From an uncultured Nitrospira sp. (GTDB lineage: Bacteria > Nitrospirota > Nitrospiria > Nitrospirales > Nitrospiraceae): a DNA stretch of 64,000 nucleotides. Location: positions 62,001-126,000 of the forward strand of contig CABVSA010000002.1 in assembly GCA_902500805.1 (NCBI GenBank), written 5' to 3'. Made by a program: the position numbers and the translations under genes. Below are positions 60,424 to 64,000 of the stretch, one piece after another (the first letter of the stretch is position 1; each line of letters starts with the position of its first letter). The notes beneath the pieces are model-generated. The model worked only from the letters and a program-made list of their open reading frames with translations, had not been told where the DNA came from and did not search any database.

Positions 60424-61272
60424 ATGTTCAAGATCAAGAAGAAGGCCGATAAGCCGAAGCGAACGGTGCTCTATAACATCGTGGAAGACTATTCGGAGTT
60501 TGATGCGCCGGGCAACGTGACGGTCTGTGCCATGACGGAGCAGGAGGACCTTCCGGTCCATGCCAAGATCCTGTCCGAGAGCTACGATGTTCCACTTGAA
60601 ACGATGCTCATGCTGCTGACGACTGGTGGAGCGTATGTGTACCCAGACATCGGAGGCATCCTCACGCGAGGATTATTCGCCTGCCGGATCGATCCAACGG
60701 GGCAGGGGATCAAATACACGTGGACCTTGGATCTCGTGCAGTTTGCCGAAGCCGAGCACATGGTTCGATCCAGGAAGCTTTCCCTCGGCGAGGCGGCCTG
60801 GGAGGTCCTTGGGAAGGCGTTGCCCGGTGAGCTACAAGCCAAACTTCAGCAGAAAAATTTAGGATTGGATTACCGAGCCTTGGATCGCGCCGTCGCCAAA
60901 GGTGGTGACATCAAGTATATCGATTTTCGAAAGGACTGGTCACCGCACTTTAAGCGGCTCTGTATCATGCCGGATGGACGACTGGTTGAGACCGGGGGGA
61001 TTCCAGAATTTGCTCAGCTGCACGGCATTACCGTCGCTCAGGCCCAAGCTCTGATTCAGCAGGGTGGGACGCTTGAGGTGGATGGTGAGGTGTTGGCCTG
61101 TCAGATCGTAAACGGTCAACCGGCCGTGGCGCGGTTTAGTGCGATGAATTATGCGAAGGCAAAGGACTTGGTCTCCTCGAAGGGCGTACACTTGATGGAC
61201 GCTCTCAGTGAGGTTGGGTATGCAGATTCGTCGATGATGCGAGGCTTAGCTCGAAAAACGCTGCCTGCATGA
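60424..61272 (+). CDS. Protein of unknown function downstream of the SagB-type flavoprotein
   Basis: I do not recognise this 282-residue, probably cytosolic protein. The N-terminus is basic (MFKIKKKADKPKR). It has a mixed alpha/beta body with YSEFDAPGNVTVCAMTEQEDLP and YVYPDIGGILTRGLF. A C-terminal segment has helix-turn-like IPEFAQLHGITVAQAQALIQQGG and AMNYAKAKDLVSS. It is 34 nt downstream of the flavoprotein gene and probably cotranscribed, so it is the best candidate partner or substrate protein of that enzyme. Confidence 0.6.
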   Translation: MFKIKKKADKPKRTVLYNIVEDYSEFDAPGNVTVCAMTEQEDLPVHAKILSESYDVPLETMLMLLTTGGAYVYPDIGGILTRGLFACRIDPTGQGIKYTWTLDLVQFAEAEHMVRSRKLSLGEAAWEVLGKALPGELQAKLQQKNLGLDYRALDRAVAKGGDIKYIDFRKDWSPHFKRLCIMPDGRLVETGGIPEFAQLHGITVAQAQALIQQGGTLEVDGEVLACQIVNGQPAVARFSAMNYAKAKDLVSSKGVHLMDALSEVGYADSSMMRGLARKTLPA

Positions 61273-61317
61273 CTCTGATGAACGTGGATGATTCTACTCT
61301 AGCGGGAGTTCCTGTCT

Positions 61318-61836
61318 CTAGACGCGAGTGGTTTTATTGAAGCGCTGTTGCCAGAAAATCGTTGTCAGCCATCTAGTTCGCCAGGGGTCGATTGAAGTTG
61401 TCGCAGGGTGTTTCTCAGCAGCGTACCCACCGAGGCCAGCGCCGAGTACATTGCATATCACATCCGTGATAGAGGAGATACGGTTGTGGCAGAAGACTTG
61501 GAAAAGTTCAGCCGAAAGCGAGACGCCGCCAGCGACGACGATAATCATGGAAAGCGGCCAACCAGAGCGTGAATCCCAATTCAGTTGGTAATGAAGTAGG
61601 TATCCGAACACCATGAACCACAGCGTATTACCAATGACGTCTAGGAGCTTGTTCCAAGATAGAGAGAAATCATGAAAGGGAATCCAGCGGATCTGACCCC
61701 AGTGTGGGTGTCCGACAAAATTACTCAGTGGAAGGAGCGGCGCAATCGCCAAAACAAAGAGTAAGCACCAAATGGTCCCGGTTTTCAGAGTCGACCGTGT
61801 GTGGGATGCGTTTGGGGAGGATGCCTCGATATCCAT
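61318..61836 (-). CDS. VanZ-family membrane protein
   Basis: The 172-residue protein has four to five membrane helices and VanZ-like features: TIWCLLFVLAIAPLLPLSN, WNKLLDVIGNTLWFMVFGYLLHY, and the QVFCHNRISSITDVICNVLGAGLGGYAAE end (family pattern with RxxSxxDVxxNxxG). Function of the family is poorly known. The converging unknown gene ends 45 nt away. Confidence 0.85.
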   Translation of the reverse strand: MDIEASSPNASHTRSTLKTGTIWCLLFVLAIAPLLPLSNFVGHPHWGQIRWIPFHDFSLSWNKLLDVIGNTLWFMVFGYLLHYQLNWDSRSGWPLSMIIVVAGGVSLSAELFQVFCHNRISSITDVICNVLGAGLGGYAAEKHPATTSIDPWRTRWLTTIFWQQRFNKTTRV

Positions 61837-62024
61837 ACGCGCTCGTCGCAGATCCTGACGGATCAGTCCAGCTATCCAGCGTCACAAGTATACATGGTGA
61901 GCGGAGTCGTCCAATATAGACAGGATACGCCGGAATATGTTCAGCTTACAAAGGAACTGGCAGGATATGGAATCATGAAGAAAATCAGTGATCGTAAACG
62001 ACGGGAGAGGGAGCCTATAGTGGA

Positions 62025-62387
62025 TCAGGCGGCCAGTTCCTCTTTCACGGCATCAAGCAGTTTGTTGATATCAAAAGGCTTTTCAAATGCCTGGCGAGCG
62101 CCGAAAAGTTTTGCCACACTGAGGAAGTTGTGGTCGCCCTGGGCTCCTGTAATGGCAATCACTTTGGCGTCAAGGTATTCGCGGGTGAGTTGAAGTGTGG
62201 CCTCAAGACCGTCCGTCTCCGGCATCAGAAGGTCCATGATGACAAGGTCGACGTGTTCCTTCTGGTAGAGGGTGAGTCCCTTGCGGCCATCCTCTGCTTC
62301 AAGCACACGGTGCCCGGCTTTTTCCAGAACGCCTTTGAGCAACCCTCTGATTGATTGCTCATCATCGATGACTAAGATAGTGGCCAT
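62025..62387 (-). CDS. Single-domain response regulator (CheY-like)
   Basis: The 120-residue receiver domain shows TILVIDDEQSIRGLL with the acidic pair, VDLVIMDLLMPETDGLE with the phosphoacceptor Asp near residue 52, KVIAITGAQ with the switch Thr and EKPFDINKLL with the conserved Lys. No output domain, so it likely acts by protein contact. The next gene is divergent. Sensor kinase not seen in the window. Confidence 0.95.
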   Translation of the reverse strand: MATILVIDDEQSIRGLLKGVLEKAGHRVLEAEDGRKGLTLYQKEHVDLVIMDLLMPETDGLEATLQLTREYLDAKVIAITGAQGDHNFLSVAKLFGARQAFEKPFDINKLLDAVKEELAA

Positions 62388-62715
62388 TTGGTGCTCTCGT
62401 TATTGATGAATCGATCTTACCTGGGGGGCGTGGGACTGTCTAGAAATAAAACGATACTAGGCGATAGAGGCAAATGGGATTAGATGGCAGAGGGCCAATC
62501 AGTTCAGTAGTCTCCCTCTCCTGATCCGTGAACTAAGATGTCGTTAGAGCATCGACATTCGATCTTGTAGTCATTCTCTGCCAAGTTTGCCGGAGATTTT
62601 CGCCATCAGTCCGCTGAAATAATTGGTTGACCGAGCTTTTATTTTTTGTTACAAGCCTGCAGCTTTGAATCTCCGATTGTTCAACTTTTGGACATCTAGG
62701 CAGGAAGGTGCGTCC
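62388..62715. other. 328-nt intergenic region between divergent genes
   Basis: It holds the promoters of the CheY-like gene and of the DUF882 gene. A T-rich stretch (62638-62651) and AGGAAGG at 62702, the ribosome site of the plus-strand gene, are the only marks I see. The open frame through 62623-62715 is not supported by a start or by similarity. Confidence 0.45.
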
Positions 62716-63294
62716 GTGAATAGAGCCGATCAGTCTACATGGGTTTGGACCCGTCGAGCGTTTCTTCAGGTTTCTCTGGTCGGGACTCTCTTGCTAAGTG
62801 GGCGGTTAGTCGGTCCGCAGCCCGTTCAAGCTCGTGAGCTTCCCGAAGGCAGGCTGACATTGGTGAACATCTGGACCGATGAGCGCTTGGAAGTGACCTA
62901 TCGAGACGACTCCGGCACCTATGATCTTGCGGCACTTGATGATGTGAATTATCTCCTCCGCTGTCACAAGACTGGGGAGATCGGTGCGATTGATGTGCGG
63001 GTATTGGAGCATGTCAATCTGGTGCAGAAAAAGCTCGGCACGCAGCAAGAAATCCATATCATCTCTGGATTCCGGTCTCCGGAGTACAACGATCTCTTGG
63101 TGCGAACAGGACAGCAAGCCGCCAGAAACAGCTTGCATGTGCAGGGGCAGGCTATCGATCTCAGTATTCCCGGTATCCCTTTGAAGAAGCTCCGCGAGGC
63201 CGCGCTTGAATTGAAGTATGGCGGGGTTGGTTCATACAGAAATTCGACCTATGTGCATTTAGACTCAGGGCCTTTCCGATCCTGGTATCACTAG
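62716..63294 (+). CDS. DUF882 / YcbK-like peptidase with Tat signal
   Basis: The 192-residue protein belongs to the M15-type DUF882 family. The GTG at 62716 follows AGGAAGG. The twin-arginine-type signal TRRAFLQVSLVGTLLLSG is followed by an Ala-rich cleavage area (PVQARE). The domain has LNYLLRCHKTGE, EIHIISGFRSPEYN (Zn-ligand area) and ARNSLHVQGQAIDLSIPG with the His and Asp metal ligands, and YVHLDSGPFRSW. It probably acts on peptidoglycan in the periplasm. Confidence 0.9.
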   Translation: MNRADQSTWVWTRRAFLQVSLVGTLLLSGRLVGPQPVQARELPEGRLTLVNIWTDERLEVTYRDDSGTYDLAALDDVNYLLRCHKTGEIGAIDVRVLEHVNLVQKKLGTQQEIHIISGFRSPEYNDLLVRTGQQAARNSLHVQGQAIDLSIPGIPLKKLREAALELKYGGVGSYRNSTYVHLDSGPFRSWYH

Positions 63295-63544
63295 CACCCA
63301 AAGCTTCCTTGAGGGTGGCACTCTCTCCTAGGGGGACCGCCTTCTGTATGTATTGCGAATCCCTCAAGGGATACGTGGCTGTCAGTCCCTCCACTTAAGA
63401 TTGCCTTCCCGGTATCGCCCAATAATCGTCACCAAGCAAAGACCCACTTTGGCAAGTCAACGTCGAAGATCTGAACGGGACCACAAATGTGAAGGTGCGG
63501 AATTTTCCGGCTACCAAAGAGGTTCGGCGTTTGGCAGTGGTGGC
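63295..63544. other. 250-nt spacer between convergent DUF882 and glgB genes
   Basis: CCTTGAGGG near 63310 and CCCTCAAGG near 63361 form a 9-bp inverted repeat 44 nt apart without a T tract. I see nothing else definite. Confidence 0.4.
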
Positions 63545-64000
63545 CTATCCATGCCGCTTCAGCCAAAGAGCAGAGAGGGGAGGAAGCGTCATCGTCAGGG
63601 AGTAGGGGAACCCATGGCTCGGAGTTTCCTCAGCATGCAGTCCTCCACCGTTTCCGAGATTGCTGCCGCCATAGGCGATGCCATCGGTATTGAGTAGTTC
63701 CCGATACCATCCCGCCTCTGGGACTCCGATGCGATAGCCATACCGGGCTATGGGCGTAAAGTTGCACGCACAGACGATTGCGTCACCCATCTTTCTCGAC
63801 TTTCGAAGGTAGGCGATGACGGTGTTGTTGGAGTCGCTGAAGTCGATCCACTGAAATCCATCCCAATCAAAGTCGATCTCGTGTAACGCAGATTCTTGGC
63901 GATAGAGTTGGTTCAGGTCGTGGGTAAGCCGTTGTAACCCACGATGGGGCTCATGCTCGCAGAGATGCCAATCAAGGCTGGTGTCATGGTTCCATTCCTG
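63545..64000 (-). CDS. glgB: 1,4-alpha-glucan branching enzyme, C-terminal part
   Basis: The frame runs from the right edge to the TAA-side stop and encodes the last 151 residues of GlgB, which makes alpha-1,6 branches in glycogen. It has the conserved QEWNHDTSLDWHL, the HRGLQRLTHDLNQLY helix, FQWIDFSDSNNTVIAYLR and the C-terminal all-beta domain (VCACNFTPIARYGYRIGVPEAGWYRELLNTD). The 5' part, with the catalytic triad, lies beyond the window. Neighbouring glycogen genes may follow. Confidence 0.93.
   Translation of the reverse strand, partial: QEWNHDTSLDWHLCEHEPHRGLQRLTHDLNQLYRQESALHEIDFDWDGFQWIDFSDSNNTVIAYLRKSRKMGDAIVCACNFTPIARYGYRIGVPEAGWYRELLNTDGIAYGGSNLGNGGGLHAEETPSHGFPYSLTMTLPPLSALWLKRHG

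Noticed and set aside
63308-63370. Terminator after the DUF882 gene
   Set aside because: A 9-bp inverted repeat with a 44-nt loop and no T run is too weak.

Overview
The window looks like bacterial chromosome from the Nitrospirota, most likely a Nitrospira-like organism. I infer this from the mix of dense LPS and exopolysaccharide genes, an archaeal-type class I aldolase next to class I fructose bisphosphatase, phosphonate genes, a SagB-type oxidoreductase, many TonB components and moderately high GC. No rRNA, tRNA, CRISPR array, phage or transposase gene was seen, so the assignment rests on gene content alone.

Layout. (1) 1-20752: a long plus-strand surface polysaccharide cluster. It holds glycosyltransferases of families GT1/CgeB, GT2, GT4 and GT9, an asparagine synthase, a WecA-like initiating transferase with its partner epimerase, an O-antigen ligase, a FlaA1/WbpM-type dehydratase, the dTDP-rhamnose genes rfbB-rfbD-rfbA (with a possible decayed rfbC), a KdsC-like phosphatase, manC and a phosphohexomutase. 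Many neighbours overlap by ATGA. (2) 20746-27321: DUF3108 protein, fbp, class I aldolase, a DegP/HtrA protease, ispD, ispF and cysE. (3) 27395-34566: a PsiF-like protein, a phosphonate pair (PEP mutase fused to a nucleotidyltransferase, and phosphonopyruvate decarboxylase), truA, an AmiC-type amidase, a YacP-like NYN protein and TatD. (4) 34717-42090: an iron-uptake region with exbB-exbD-tonB, a PepSY membrane protein, small zinc-ribbon and membrane proteins and a siderophore receptor. Two paralogous, apparently Fur-controlled structured RNAs of about 115 nt are set into it. (5) 42109-48553: DAHP synthase, then a possible second metal-uptake locus: His-rich exported protein, TonB-dependent receptor, exported TonB-C protein, PAP2 phosphatase and COG0523 GTPase. 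(6) 48554-58465: mostly minus strand, with a CPBP protease, a haem-type lipoprotein, tadA, an ECF sigma/anti-sigma pair, a GTB glycosyltransferase, a PagL-like lipid A deacylase and TPR proteins. (7) 58605-64000: a SagB/ThcOx flavoprotein with an unknown partner, VanZ, a CheY-like protein, a DUF882 peptidase and the 3' end of glgB.

Two signals are not explained by ordinary genes. The first is the pair of RNA elements at 34752-34864 and 38724-38841. They share a 31-nt block (28 identical), a following intrinsic terminator whose stem changes with compensation, and a TTGACA plus Fur-box-like promoter, and each lies just upstream of iron/TonB genes. The second is a family of heptanucleotide-phased, inverted, drifting repeats scattered between genes. 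In three places these have entered reading frames: a loop of RfbB, the start of RfbA, and the inter-domain linker of the SagB protein.
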